Source of the DNA: Craterostigma plantagineum
Lineage: Eukaryota; Streptophyta; Magnoliopsida; Lamiales; Linderniaceae
DNA: 64,000 bases
Direction: 5' to 3'
NCBI GenBank assembly: GCA_027422505.1
Contig: JAPQWV010000005.1
Location: 7,693,501 to 7,757,500 of the forward strand
The notes beneath the pieces are model-generated. The model searched no databases. It saw only the letters and a program-made list of their open reading frames with translations, and was not told where the DNA came from. Below, piece after piece: positions 1 to 11,555 of the stretch (its first letter is position 1; the number at the start of each line of letters is the position of its first letter). The translations under genes and the position numbers were made by a program.

Positions 1-609
1 TTCGATTTCATGTTAATCTATTAGCATTAAGAACGGCAACAACAAAAACAATAATAATATAATAATAATATACTTGCATTGCATGTGACGTGACATCTTG
101 TATACTAATCACTTACCACGCAAATGAATGATATGTTTGACTAGCATGATTAACTCGAAAGGGACGATATTGTTTACCATGAGCAAGAACACTCGTTGTC
201 CAAGTAACTATGAGATTGTTTGATTTTTATTTTTTTTTGTTGATTTAATTGATTGATTTATACAATAGTAAAAGCATGTTTTTAAGAATAAATTATTGGT
301 TTATTTAATCATATGGGAATGTAGGTTAGATTACATGTTAGTTAATTTTCTTTTTATTTATTTCTTAATTAATATATTTATATTAAAATGGTAGGGTGAA
401 AATATAATTATGAACAACTTTTATGTTGGTTTAGGATAATAATAGTGAAAATTTGTATTTTTATGTATTTTTGTGGTGGAAATGAAAATAATGAGAGTTA
501 AAATTCGAAAAGTTCATTAGTTTTGTAATAGTCTTGAAAACTCAACTAGTTTTGTAATTTGATTATCAAAATAACACTATTTACGTAATTCTCTCGACAC
601 ACTGATGCG
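1..609. other. AT-rich intergenic DNA, no gene seen
   Basis: I see no coding sequence or RNA gene here. The stretch is AT-rich with short ATA/ATT runs near 50-75 and ends at the target-site duplication of the first hAT MITE. Confidence 0.5.
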
Positions 610-617
610 CATATAGG

Positions 618-1171
618 TAGAGTTGTCAAACGGGCCGGCCCGCCCCGACCCGCCCCGCCCCGCCTCAACCCGCCATTAAACGGGGCGGGGCGGGCCAACC
701 CGCCAACATAACGGGCTACTAAACTAGTAGCCCGCCCCGACCCGCCGCGGGTTGGCGGGCCAGCCCGCTATAATTTTTTTTAATTTTTTTTAATTTTTTT
801 TTTTAAATTTTTGTGTTTTTTTTGTAAATAATACTTAAATTAATAATATTTTTTGGAATAATTAACGAATAAATTATTTATAAATTAAATTCTTAACTAA
901 ATTATTTATAATTAATCACTAATAAATATTATTTATTAATATTTAGCATTAAAAATGTTTATAATATATATACATAAAAAATTAAAAAAATAATAATTAT
1001 TGGCGGGCCAGCCCGCCCCGACCCGCCCCGACCCGCCTCAACCCACAACCCAAACGGGCTGGCTCGTTTCGGCCCGCCTTTAAACGGGCCGGGAATTGGT
1101 TGGCCCAACCCACCTATTTTTCATGGCGGGGCGGGCCAACCCGACGGGCTCGGCCCGTTTTGACACCTCTA
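618..1171. mobile_element. hAT-type MITE, 554 bp, with 8-bp target duplication
   Basis: The terminal inverted repeats read TAGAGTTGTCAAACGGGCC on the left and GGCCCGTTTTGACACCTCTA on the right. The element is flanked by a perfect 8-bp direct repeat, catatagg, at 610-617 and 1172-1179. Both ends are long GC-rich arrays of cccgccccgac-type repeats, and the core is AT-rich and non-coding. An 8-bp duplication with TAGAG-type ends is diagnostic of hAT superfamily non-autonomous elements. There is no transposase, so it would need one supplied in trans. Confidence 0.9.
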
Positions 1172-1179
1172 CATATAGG

Positions 1180-1613
1180 TAAGGATGAGGTGGCGTTGCG
1201 TAAGCGCTGACTGGGCAGCTGAGGTGGCATGACCCGTCGGGTCAATGGGGCGCACCTGACCGTTAGACTGAATCGGCCCGACCCGAGGATATGAACCGAT
1301 GGGTCGAGAAGCTTCCATTTGACGAAGCAGTCCAAAGGTTTGACACCTATGAGATTCTGACCTCTGGACTGAAAATTCAAAACGTTCTAACCTCTGGACT
1401 GAAAAGATATCGAGTCCCTGAATTCGCTGTATCTTAGGGACGATCGTTGTTAATCGGAAACACTGAATATCGGGGCGATTTCGTCCTACGAACAGTGTAT
1501 CCAATACACGCATCGACTTACCGTTCCAGCTAATGTTCTGCTGCCGACCAGATTCCAATCCAACATCTGGACCGACACCCAGAATCCAACAATAACCGAC
1601 CCTTGGCCCCAAG
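1180..1613. other. Intergenic DNA between two MITEs, nothing identified
   Basis: This stretch is less AT-rich than its surroundings. Minus-strand reading frames of 88 and 147 codons cross it, but they show no recognisable domain and run into MITE sequence. I treat them as chance frames. Confidence 0.4.
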
Positions 1614-1960
1614 TAGGGTTGTCAATGGGGCGGAGATTACCTGTCCCCGCGGGGATCCGCCCCGAATAGGAGGGGGAATCCCCGCTATTCTACCATCGCG
1701 GGGCGGGGACGGGGGAATATTTTTCGTCCGAGATATCCCGGCCCCGTCCCAATAATTAAAATATTATTTATTATATCAAATATTATTATAAGATAAATAA
1801 TAATAATAAAATATACTTTGGTTAATATCAAAATAATTTAAATAAGATTAAAATATAGTTTAATAATATTAAAATAATACAAATAGAATTTTTTAAAATA
1901 GTGACGGGGCGGGGAATCCCCGCGGGACGGGAATCCCCACGGGAACGGGGACGAAACGAG
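1614..1960. mobile_element. hAT-like MITE, right end degraded
   Basis: The left end reads TAGGGTTGTCAATGGGGCGG and is followed by GC-rich ccccgcggggat repeats. The centre is AT-rich, and the right side returns to ggggcggggaatccccgcgg repeats. This is the build of plant hAT MITEs. The expected right terminus (GACACCC-TA) is missing and no target duplication is visible, so the copy is decayed or truncated and its right limit is approximate. Confidence 0.55.
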
Positions 1961-2437
1961 TCCTATATGTAATAGGATTGTATGAGCATAGCGGCTATCT
2001 CCCTCTCTCCCTTTAGAGCAATGGCAATAGATCGCCAGCCTAATGATCTTATCCACTTTCGATCGCGTCTAGTTCTCTGTTCTCCTGGGACGTTCATTTT
2101 CTTTTATAGTTTCTTTCGTTAAATTGAGGGTTCGTCGTAAAATCAATTACTGATAGGAAGATATGTTTATTTAATTTATATATGGAGTCGGGTGATGTTA
2201 GTTTTGCGATGTGGAACAATATTTTTACGTCTCTGAGTATCGTTACCAACACCATCAAAGAAACCTCAATTTTCAATGGAAGAGGAAAGTTTTATATAAT
2301 ATAATAATATGGTCCTCAACCATGACTATAAGTATATTTTATTTCGTTATATGCTTGTGTTGGGTTTAACTATCAATTACACTAATATCTATCTCAATGA
2401 ATTATATTACTCTTTAGGCAAAAGCCGTACGTAGCTT

Positions 2438-2508
2438 GGTTCCATGGTCTAGCGGTTAGGACATTGGACTCTGAATCCAGTAACCGAGTTCAAATCTCGG
2501 TGGAACCT
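2438..2508 (+). tRNA. trnQ: tRNA-Gln (anticodon CTG)
   Basis: A cloverleaf can be drawn by eye. The acceptor stem pairs GGTTCCA (2438-2444) with TGGAACC (2501-2507), followed by discriminator T. The D-arm contains the A-box TGGTCTAGCGGTTAGGA. The anticodon stem TTGGA/TCCAG encloses the loop CTCTGAA, giving anticodon CTG (glutamine, codon CAG). The T-arm is CCGAG TTCAAAT CTCGG and holds the B-box. A run of seven T at 2511-2517 is a Pol III terminator. No CCA is encoded, as usual for nuclear genes. The variable region between anticodon and T stems looks short (taa), so one base may be missing compared with common plant copies. Confidence 0.93.
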
Positions 2509-2510
2509 AA

Positions 2511-2517
2511 TTTTTTT
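2511..2517 (+). terminator. Pol III T-run terminator of tRNA-Gln
   Basis: Seven consecutive T residues start 2 bases after the discriminator base, which is enough for RNA polymerase III termination. Confidence 0.8.
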
Positions 2518-2807
2518 ATAGTTTTTATTGTCTTTTTGTTTTTTCCATTTTTGTTGTTTGTTTATATTGTATTTTTAACTTTTTGGTGTAATATCACGAG
2601 CTGGTGCAGGTGGTATCTATGGAAAAATACACTATCTCGATATATAATTATCTCATAAATGAGGGATATCATAATCTTTTTATTTTGGAAAATTTGGTAT
2701 TAATAATCCATCTTATTGGGGCCTAATGAGTTTAAATTGACTAAAAATTCGAAAACTACGAATTAACGAGTTACGAGACACGCATGGTAAAAAACCCTCC
2801 GTGTGAA

Positions 2808-2960
2808 TGGTATAGAAAGTATGATACCGTTACCATACCGAAATTTCGGTATGATACCGTATCAAAATTTAAGGTATATCAAATTTTGGTATGATATTGG
2901 TATGATTTTTTCGATACCGAAATTTCGGTACGGTGTACGGTATTACAGTTTAGTACGGTA
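2808..2960. mobile_element. Decayed MITE rich in taccgaaatttcggta palindromes
   Basis: The region has two copies of the palindrome taccgaaatttcggta and many ggtat/ataccg repeats in both orientations. This subterminal pattern occurs in plant hAT MITEs. I found no clean termini or target duplication, so class and limits are tentative. Confidence 0.4.
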
Positions 2961-3414
2961 ATGAGGTGTAATATCACCACGTATAAAGATAAAATAATAA
3001 TAAATCAAAATGAACCCGTCTCGGCCAATCATCATATATAAAGTGTAATTATCTTCTAACACATGCTTAAATGCGAGGCTGAAAAACAAAATATTCTCCC
3101 TTTATTTTGGAAAGGACAGGCTAATTTTGAAGACTTTTCGGCCTTACATATTCATTCTTTATTTTATTTATTTTACTCCGTACTTCTGTCGTTTCAAATA
3201 AATCTATAACAATTTCTATTACACTAACCAGTTCTGATTAGAATCTTGATTCATGAACTCCTAAGATTGATGATGAAACCATCGGAGACAAAAGTAATAG
3301 AAAAATGTATATGTTAGGAATTAGGATTTTAAAAAAAAATCATTTTGGCCTGAAAAAAGAAAGGAAATTTTAGGAGTTATTCAACAACAGCCCATTTGAT
3401 AGTGATGATAAGAC

Positions 3415-3600
3415 GTTTTTTTTTTCGGAAACGATAGCTTTCATTAATAAATAAAGATACAGGGGCTAAATAGCCCAATGGATCTCTCCGGTGACACAGT
3501 ATCCGGTAGAAAAACAAAGGCTCACAAGGAGCAACACGACAAATAACAAAAGCCGACAGAAAACGAAATAAACCCCGAACTTACATCACAAGTACTCATT
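3415..3600 (-). mobile_element. 5'-truncated LINE-like 3' end with poly(A)
   Basis: Read on the minus strand, the segment ends in ttaatgaaagctatcgtttccg followed directly by ten A (plus-strand T-run 3416-3425). This is typical of plant L1-type LINE 3' UTRs. A related sequence (ctctcc-gt-aca ... gtagaaaacaaag-ctcaca) recurs at 22610-22680, which supports a dispersed family. The 5' limit is uncertain and no reverse transcriptase coding is visible. Confidence 0.45.
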
Positions 3601-3789
3601 TTTTTAATTAGTTCAAGAATGCCCGGACAAAAGGGTGCCCATCTTTTCTTTTTTAACGAAAAAAATGGAAAAAGATCTGATTGATTCTTTAGATACAAGA
3701 TTAACAATGATATAAAAATAACTATTTCTATTAGTAAGTTAGTGGTGTTGCTTTTTGCATGTGTCATCCTTGTGTTCTCTTATTGTCAA

Positions 3790-4410
3790 ACAAATCTCTT
3801 GTCTTAATCACTATATATTAAACTTTCGCCGTGGCACCGACATTTCATTAAATAAGACGAGTTAAAAAATAAATAATTTAATATAATGATAATCAGTTGC
3901 GTTCATTGATGAGAAACTGTAGCGATATGGACACTATGTTTTATGGGCGATAAAGTCTTCCAAGACGATATGTATAATAAACTAATTAATTAATGAAGGT
4001 AGATACGAGTTTAGGTGGTGGTATGTATGGTCCTCATTGATTGTAATACGTACACCTCTTTAAATAAGTAATATATAAAGTTATAAATTATAAAGAAATG
4101 AGATATTTTATTATAGCAGTAAAAATTCAAATTTGGAAAAAAAAATGAACATAAATATCGTAATGATTTCACTATTTTTCAGAGACGGATAGGAAATATT
4201 TATTTGTTCTACAACGATGACGTCTATAAAGAATATATCTTTAATATATGAAGCTTTAATACAATATGACGATTGACGAAAACACATTATTACTAAGAGA
4301 TGTACTACGAAATTAACGATTCAATATGCATACGTTTTGAATACGTAATTCTGGGTACTGTTCTGTTATTATTATTTCTTGTGATTATAGGTTGATACAT
4401 AGGTGAGTTG
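3790..4410. other. AT-rich intergenic DNA, nothing identified
   Basis: I see no gene, RNA or element ends in this stretch. Confidence 0.4.
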
Positions 4411-4518
4411 ACTATCAACAACTAAACGTGACACAAGACATTTATGACAAATATTTGAGTTTTGACTATCAACAACTAAACGTGACACAAGACATTTATG
4501 ACAAATATTTGAGTTTTG
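4411..4518. repeat. 54-bp unit duplicated in tandem, two identical copies
   Basis: Positions 4411-4464 and 4465-4518 are identical over 54 bp (actatcaacaactaaacg...gagttttg). Perfect identity suggests a recent slippage or unequal-exchange duplication. Confidence 0.9.
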
Positions 4519-4850
4519 AATAGTTTCTAGATTTGTAGATGAAGTTTCTGGTTTTAACTTAGCATTGATTTTGAAAATATGAAGTAGAATAGCTGATCAG
4601 GAAATTACTAAGATCAGAAAAAGGAAAAAAGAACTGTACAAAGTCAAACTTTGCACGTAATAAATAGTTATGGCTCAAACAATGACAATTGGAATAAACA
4701 ATTCTTTTGCTTATGTACATGACAAATCACCTGACAACGCAGTACGTAATAATGCAATAAATAATCATTAAAGGAACAATCGAACTATTCAAACGATTAA
4801 AACAGAGTTGTATATATGCGCTAAGCTCTTAAATGATAATGGTAATTTAT

Positions 4851-4928
4851 CGAGTTATCTGTCTATCTTCTATTATAGTAAGAGTCGAGCGAGTTATCTG
4901 TCTATCTTCTATTACAGTAAGAGTCGAG
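4851..4928. repeat. 39-bp unit duplicated in tandem
   Basis: cgagttatctgtctatct... at 4851-4889 is repeated at 4890-4928 with one T-to-C change. It is the second short tandem duplication within 500 bp. Confidence 0.85.
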
Positions 4929-5504
4929 GCATTAAAGTAACTGGCTCATGTAATTGGTATGTCATTTGTGTCTTTAGTTGCAGTTAAATCATTTATATAA
5001 TTGCTATTTAATGTCTATAATTTTATTATGATGTCTTGAAATTATACAATCATTACTAACCAATTATAATTGAATTGCAGACATATAGGATGTGCTGAAA
5101 ATACTAATTCTATCAATCCACCGCGATCATTCAAATTCATTTCTATTATTCACATATCATCAAAAATCAAATTTAGACACCGTGTCGATAATCTAACAGA
5201 GCTACGTTGCATCAAAATATAAACCTGTCAAACATGGACATGTCCTAACTTATGTTACATGGTTGACACCGTTGACCAGTTTACTATTTAACATGATATC
5301 AGAGCTCACCAATAAGTCATGTGCACAAATCCTTATGAGATGTTGATCAATGCACATAAAATGTGTTAATTAAAACGATATAACATCAAATATCGATGTT
5401 GGCAGTTGACATGGTACGAATCGGTGCCAAATCAATAGGTGTCCACTGATGAGCACCATAAAATTCCTCATATATGTATTATATATTATATAAATATATA
5501 TGAG

Positions 5505-5512
5505 TATATAAA
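5505..5512 (+). promoter_or_regulatory. Probable TATA box of the CBL gene
   Basis: TATATAAA lies about 690 bp upstream of the CBL start codon. A transcript starting near 5540 would carry a leader whose cgt/gtaagtat at about 5645-5655 could be the donor of a 5'-UTR intron, with an acceptor tag immediately before the ATG (6198-6200). The TATA match is direct; the leader intron is inference. Confidence 0.45.
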
Positions 5513-6200
5513 TGCCACGCACACGCTTTGAATGCACGAAAACCATTGAACAAGTTTATACAAGCAGCAGCAGCCTCACAAAGTCACAGCTTCTTATCGT
5601 TTATCTCCCAACTGCTTTTCTCAACCATTTTCTGGCGTTTATACGTGTAAGTATATTTATATGTTAACTATATTATCTGATCTCTCCTTCTTATTTTATT
5701 TTTCTTATTCGCATCTCTAACGTTTATTTGCTTTTATCTGCGTGTCGGCGTGTGTTTATGATTCCTTTTTCTTCTTACGAAACTGACATCCTCTTGCGCA
5801 TACGCCTTTCATAAAATCCACAATATAATATTAGATTTTGGGGGTTCTTTTTCGCTGCTAAAGAAGAATACTGTATAATATACTTCGCCAATAGGGTATT
5901 TTTGTTCTATTGAAACCCTTATATGATGCGTCTCTTGGTTGAGTCTATCTCTGATTTTAGCTCCTTGGCTGATGGTAAAACTTCACTGCCATTTGCACTT
6001 TTCGTCATCAAACATATACTGTTGCTTTTGGACATATCTAACAACGAATTGGAACCCCAATAATAAGCCTAAATGTCTGACTCATTACAACTGTCTCTTT
6101 GATTATAATAATCCTCTACACTATTTTTTTTTTGTACATTCAATGTCCCCACTATTATGTATATAAGTTAGGAATATTCATTATATTACGTCCTCCATAG

Positions 6201-8400
6201 ATGGGCTGCTTTTACTCCAAATCCTCGAGGAAAGTTCCTGGTTATGAGGATCCTACTCTTCTTGCTTCAGAGACCCCTTGTGAGCATATTAGTCGTCCTT
6301 AAGTTATATTTAATCTTATTACATTCTGTCCTAACTATAAATACTTATTTTCTGATATGTTGGTGATTGTTTGCAGTCACGGTGGGTGAGGTAGAGGCTT
6401 TATACCAATTGTTTATGAAAATAAGCACCTCAATTATTGATGATGGACTCATTCACAAGGTACTTATATAATATACATTTTGTATACTACGTTTATGTGT
6501 GTGTAATTTGTATGATTTATTTATTTGATTCTTGGACTTATGAATTCGAATTTTAACTTGTCCGCAAAAATCATCCAGGAAGAGTTTCAACTAGCACTGT
6601 TTCGCAATCAAAACAAGAGGAATCTATTTGCCGACAGGGTTAGTTTTAGTACACACATATAGTTCTTTCTTTCTTTCCACCCAAGTAAAACAAAGATGCT
6701 ATGGCAAAATAAATAAAAATGGAAATTATAATACATTGGCACCGCAGATATTTGACTTGTTCGATTACAAACGCAATGGAGTGATTGAGTTTGGCGAGTT
6801 TGTCCGATCATTGGTAGTGTTTCATCCCAATGCCCCAGTTCCCGACAAAATTGCATGTACGAAAAAACTCGATTATATAATATCTTGTTAATATATATTT
6901 GTTTTGTCCTTTATATCATTTTTTCACTAAGAGGATATAAAACATATATTGTTCTTTTTCTTCGGCAGTTGCATTTAGACTGTACGATCTCAGGGGCACG
7001 GGTTTTATAGAATGGGAAGAGGTAACGAAACGTATTATGAATATTGATTCTTCTAACTATTATTTTCAGTAATGTTTTATGAGGTGTATCTACAGAAAAA
7101 CACCTATTTAATTACATAAATTTTTGCAAGTCAGACCCGCTGTCAGAAAAATGTTCATATAAGTATCCGTTCGATTGTGTGTACCATTTTTCCAGCCTTG
7201 ACGTACCTTTCTGTATGTTTATTAAGTACCATGTAACGCGTATATATGGTACCCACATATGGTACCTATATACTGTTTATATGGTACCTTAATGTGTGTT
7301 TTATGATGTACCATTTTCTCACTGTATTACGTATATGTTTTCATATGGTACCTAGATGTGTTCTATGACGTACAGGGGCGGACCCAGCCTGATATGACTG
7401 GGGGGTCAAGCCCAGCCAGAGTCCCAGCCCACAGCCCATCTAAATATATAAAAATGAAACAAAAAAGCTCCAGCAGATTCGAACTCAGGCCATTTAGACG
7501 TGATGACTTCACAGCAACTGCAGTAACCACTGGACTAGAGGCGATTTTCAAAAATTTTAATGCATATAATATACTTAAGTGGACAATGGCCGGGGGGTCA
7601 ACGGCACCCCCGAGCCCCTACGTGGGTCCGCCCCTGATGACGTACTTGCGGCGGAACGTGTACCAATCTGCAAAAAATTTATTCTGACAGATACCTGCAT
7701 ATAAAAAGAATCTGACAGGGTCTGATTTGCGAATTTTTTTTTATATAAATGGGTATTTATGTGTAAAGACCTCATGTTTTATTTATTTTTTTATTTTCCA
7801 TCTTGTAACGAATTTAATCATCTCGCACAGCTTAAGGAGATGGTCGTGGCACTGCTTCGTGAATCCAACCTCGTACTCTCCGATGAAGTAGTAGAAATGA
7901 TCGTCAACAAGGTAATAAATATACATACTTATTTCATTGAAAAAAAAGGGAGTCTATAAATAGTACATACATTTTACATATAAACGTGACCTCCAAGTTT
8001 GCATAAAATTAATATACAGACATTTCGCGACGCGGATACGAAAGGCGACGGCAGAATCGACCAAGAAGAATGGAAAGAATTCGTATCGAAAAATCCATCC
8101 CTCATTAAAAACATGACTCTTCCGTACTTAAAGTAAGTTCTGACAAACCATTAATCAATTCATAATATGTCGCATTATTCCATTGATCTCGGAATAGTTA
8201 GAATAGAAACGTATATGACTTATGCATTGTTCATGTGGGTAATAATAATGTTTTCTTCCCCAACAATACATAGTATCAAGGTTGTTAAAACACTACGTGT
8301 ACTCAATGCAATAAACGGCACATATAATATATATAGGGATATAACGCTGGCTTTTCCGAGCTTTGTGGCGCGAACAGAAATCGAAGACTCAGATATTTGA
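6201..8400 (+). CDS. CBL4: Calcineurin B-like Ca2+ sensor, CBL4/SOS3-like, 8 exons, 213 aa
   Basis: Exons: 6201-6279, 6377-6459, 6579-6638, 6748-6856, 6969-7021, 7831-7911, 8020-8132 and 8337-8400. All introns are GT-AG and the reading frame stays open to the TGA at 8398-8400. CBL proteins bind Ca2+ and recruit CIPK kinases to membranes; the CBL4/SOS3 branch acts with SOS2/CIPK24 in Na+ tolerance. The N-terminus MGCFYSK gives the N-myristoylation glycine (G2) and palmitoylation cysteine (C3). Four EF-hands follow: the CBL-type first hand with [14 protein letters not shown]2 at residues 80-91, EF3 at 117-128 and canonical EF4 at 161-172. The C-terminal FPSF motif holds the serine phosphorylated by CIPKs. 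[10 protein letters not shown] near the N-terminus and [18 protein letters not shown] resemble CBL4 and its close relatives (CBL5, CBL8) more than CBL1/9. A hAT MITE sits in intron 5. No coding lesion is seen. Confidence 0.93.
7100..7765. mobile_element. Degenerate inverted-repeat element in CBL intron 5
   Basis: The left arm (7100-7157: ...gcaagtcagacccgctgtcaga) and the reverse complement of the right arm (7703-7765: ...gcaaatcagaccctgtcaga) align over about 50 bp with mismatches. Together they enclose atatggtacc repeats and the younger hAT MITE. The cagaccctgtcaga-type arm is also seen in the Mutator-type elements at 16803 and 30250, so this may be an older relative. I did not find a clean target duplication. 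Confidence 0.4.
7373..7636. mobile_element. hAT MITE, 264 bp, inside CBL intron 5
   Basis: The termini are CAGGGGCGGACCCA and TGGGTCCGCCCCTG, perfect inverted repeats of the Tip100-like hAT type. The 8-bp target duplication atgacgta is perfect at 7365-7372 and 7637-7644. Chance reading frames cross it, but no transposase is encoded. It lies well inside the intron, away from both splice sites. Confidence 0.93.
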
Positions 8401-9015
8401 GGCGGAACCGCGGAAGTGCAAACGAATGCAAGGGCCCGAGCCCGAGTCCGAATGAACGAAAGCCCGATTTTGGTTTGGTATTTTGTAAATATTAAAATAA
8501 ATGGGTTTTAAGATTATGGGTGAAAAGGGCACTCGAATTATCCCGAGGCGCTGAATGCCCTTTTCTTGGAAAATATGGGGCCCGAGCCTTCTGCACTGTG
8601 TTACCCTCTCTATTAGTAAGGCTTATACTAATTTTTGTATGTCAAAATTTTGGGAAGAATAATATAAAGATGCAGATTATTGTTAAAGAGTAGGCCGATT
8701 ATTGTCAGGCTCATTCCTATATCGGAGACCGATATTTATATGCATGGGATTTTGGATTTGGGTTGGAACAGATCTTTATGTGTACATAAAAATATCAACC
8801 AAACCTAAGAAGCTAAAAATGCATAGAATGTACAATATCGGTAATAAAAGAGACAAAAGCCGTCACGACCACCTAGCCTTAAATGGAAACACGCCAATTA
8901 TTCGATTTTCAATGACATGAATAATGATAATGATGCAGAAACAATGTCTCAAGCAAGAAAAAGAAAGTCGATTGCCACGCAAATATGCAATTCAATGCAC
9001 TTGGACTGATGATCC
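8401..9015. other. 3' flank of CBL, no gene seen
   Basis: This holds the probable CBL 3' UTR (AT-rich, aaataaat near 8494) followed by unassigned DNA. The last five bases (gatcc, 9011-9015) are the target duplication of the Copia element. Confidence 0.4.
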
Positions 9016-9613
9016 TGTTGGGGTTGAGCGGTAATATTTAATTTCGGGGCGGCGGTAGTGTATTTCGACCCCGCGACAATTTATCGGGATATTAATTAAA
9101 GCCGAAATGACACGAGAAAAACACCGAGATTTTTACGTGGTTCGGCCAATACTGCCTACATCCACGGAGAGACAATAGTTTTACTATATTTGAAAATATT
9201 ACACCGTACAAAATAACGCTCGTGTTTAAACACAAAACCCGAGAGCCCTTACCCACCTGGGTAATGTTTTGTACCCACCCTCAATTACCACAGTAAAACT
9301 GCACCCGCTCTCACCTTATCCACCCGAAGGTGGATTATCTTTTATCTCTCACTCTCAAATCTCTCTCGCTCTAGACTCTCATTTGGGGTGATTATAACTG
9401 AAGAATTCAGCCTATTTATAGCTATCTTCAGCTCTTCCGGACCGCTCGAAACCGGTGACCAGAAATCCGTCGCGTCGCCAGTTGATATGGGCCGCTCATT
9501 TCTTATCTTAAGTTTTTCTTTTTATCTTTATTTAAATAAAATAATATTATAATATTATATAATATTATTTTATTATTATCTTTACAGCTGCCCTCGTGGG
9601 CAGCTGACCTAAA
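9016..9613 (-). repeat. 3' LTR of the minus-strand Copia element
   Basis: It aligns with 11166-12280 once the nested insertion there is removed. The plus-strand right edge reads ctaaaa where the other LTR reads ctaaca, so the terminal CA is mutated. It contains the Copia-typical stretch gatttttacgtggttcggcc and an AT-rich segment near 9530-9580. Confidence 0.85.
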
Positions 9614-9985
9614 AATTCTCCCCCGCCATCCGCATTTGACACCTATCCGAGCATCGCCTTCAGCACCGTCAAGCACTCATCCCAACGAGTCTATCTGTAA
9701 CCCATTCGTAACGATATCCGAATGAAGAATTCAGGTCCTACCCACTCGATTCACCCGCGGCCAATCCTATGTGCAGCTGTCGAACCGACTCTACCCGTCG
9801 ATTCTGAAGAGAGACTTCGATGTAACCCCTTCTCCAGCATGACTTCCCTTCTCACCATCGTCTGCCTTACCACCACGTGCGCATGATTTTTGTAAACCCA
9901 TCGAAGTCTGAGTATTATATACCATACTCACGTCCAGACGATACAAACCTTTGCACTCTTCTCCTCTAGTAGGACCTTTTCCGCC

Positions 9986-10430
9986 ATGTATGATTTTTCA
10001 AACTCCCCCTGCTATGAAAACCCCATAGCCCTGGAATCTGACTGGCTCAAGAATATTAAGTTCTATGCAATTTTGAGACAACGTCACACCACCCAAAATG
10101 TGTACCGCTCCATCAACCATTTTGATCTTCCCCGTTCCAATACATCGAACAACACAATGATATACATCGGCCCATGGAGTTCGAAAAAACCGTTCGCATT
10201 TTTCCGAACGCATCAAAATATTCTCTTGGAGCAAACCCAGAATTTAATATCCTTCTTCATGAGAACGAGCGCCATCATTAGAGACTGTGAGAACGTCTCT
10301 AAGATAAACCGTGTGCTACCTCCATTGTGGAATTTTCCTAGCCGCTTGTCCTTCTTCCTCCAAGTCGGACAATTTCTCCTGATGTGTCCCGGCTCACCAC
10401 ACATATAGCATCACTTGCCCTTCCCGCCAC
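9986..10430 (-). pseudogene. Gag zinc knuckle and protease relics of the Copia element
   Basis: On the minus strand, a CX2CX4HX4C zinc knuckle (CYMCGEPGHIRRNC, about 10410-10370) is immediately preceded by an in-frame TGA. Downstream, about 10080-9998, a frame containing GTGKIKMVDGAVHIL resembles the region after the Copia protease active site. The expected DSG catalytic motif was not found intact. Frames are broken several times, so no functional polyprotein is possible. Confidence 0.6.
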
Positions 10431-11150
10431 CTGGATTTGGACCTGCTGCTGTCTCCAAATCCCCTGGCGCGTCACCTTCCTCTACGACTCTCTCCGTGTG
10501 TAGCCAACGCCCGACTATCATCATAATTTGGCCGCCTCCTCTCCAAAAGAGTTGACTCCACCATCCACTGCCTTCACTGGCTCGTACCAGATTGTTCTGA
10601 CCAAATTATCATTCGAATCAGGAAGAGAGGTAAGAAGTAAATGGGCCTTACTTCTTCCTCTATTGACACATCTTGATCCCAAAATTTTCGTCATTTACTC
10701 CGACTTTTCCTCGTCTCTCATCAAAGTTTATCACCCCAGCCTTGACAAATGAGCACACCCTTCACTCTTTTCTGTGACAGAGTGAAACCTCCCGCACTAG
10801 CATATTGTCGGAAATTGCTGTCATCCGTCGCTATTATCCTTGCAGAGGTTCAACAATCCGGTCCAAATAGTACTGATCAGATAATTCCCAGGAAAGGCTA
10901 GCGACTTGCCTCACAGCACTATTACCATAGCTCGCCAAAACTCATCGTCGCACAAGCTCCGCCCACACCGAGCATACCATCAACAATAACCATCTTGTAC
11001 CATCATTTTTTCAGCACAAGGCATCACCTCGTTGATCCTCGCGCTGACACTGGCTCCCCCCGATCGAAGTTCCCTTCTGATATCTTTTCTGATGTGGAAG
11101 ATCAGACACAGCTGCAACTACAGAGCATACTCAGAATACCAGCAGGGTTT

Positions 11151-11163
11151 GGCTCTGATACCA
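11151..11163 (-). other. Primer-binding site (initiator tRNA-Met type)
   Basis: The minus strand reads TGGTATCAGAGCC two bases inside the 5' LTR. This is the usual Copia primer-binding site, complementary to tRNA-iMet, and it fixes the element's orientation. Confidence 0.85.
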
Positions 11164-11555
11164 CTTGTTGGGTTTGAGCGGTAATATTTAATTTCGGGCC
11201 GACGGTAGTGTATTTGGATCCCGCGACAATTTATCGGGATATTATTTAAAGCCGAAATGACACGAGAAAAACACCGAGATTTTTACGTGATTCGACCAAT
11301 ACTGCCTACACCCACGGAGAGACAATAGTTTTACTATATTTGAAAATATTACACCGTACAAAATAACGCTCGTGTTTAAACCCGAGACCCCTTACCCACC
11401 TGGGTAATGTTTTTGTACCCATCCTCAATTACCACAGTAAAACTGCACCCGCTCTCACCCTTATCCACCGGAAGGTGGGGTATCTTTTATCTCTCACTCT
11501 CAGATCTCTCTCGCTCTAGACTATCATTTGGGGTGATTATAACTGAAGAATTATC

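Noticed and set aside
1169..1612. 147-codon minus-strand frame
   Set aside because: No domain, starts in unassigned DNA and runs to the edge of a MITE; composition-driven chance frame.
7358..7687. 109-codon frame in CBL intron 5
   Set aside because: It spans the hAT MITE and its flanks; it is a chance frame in GC-rich transposon ends.
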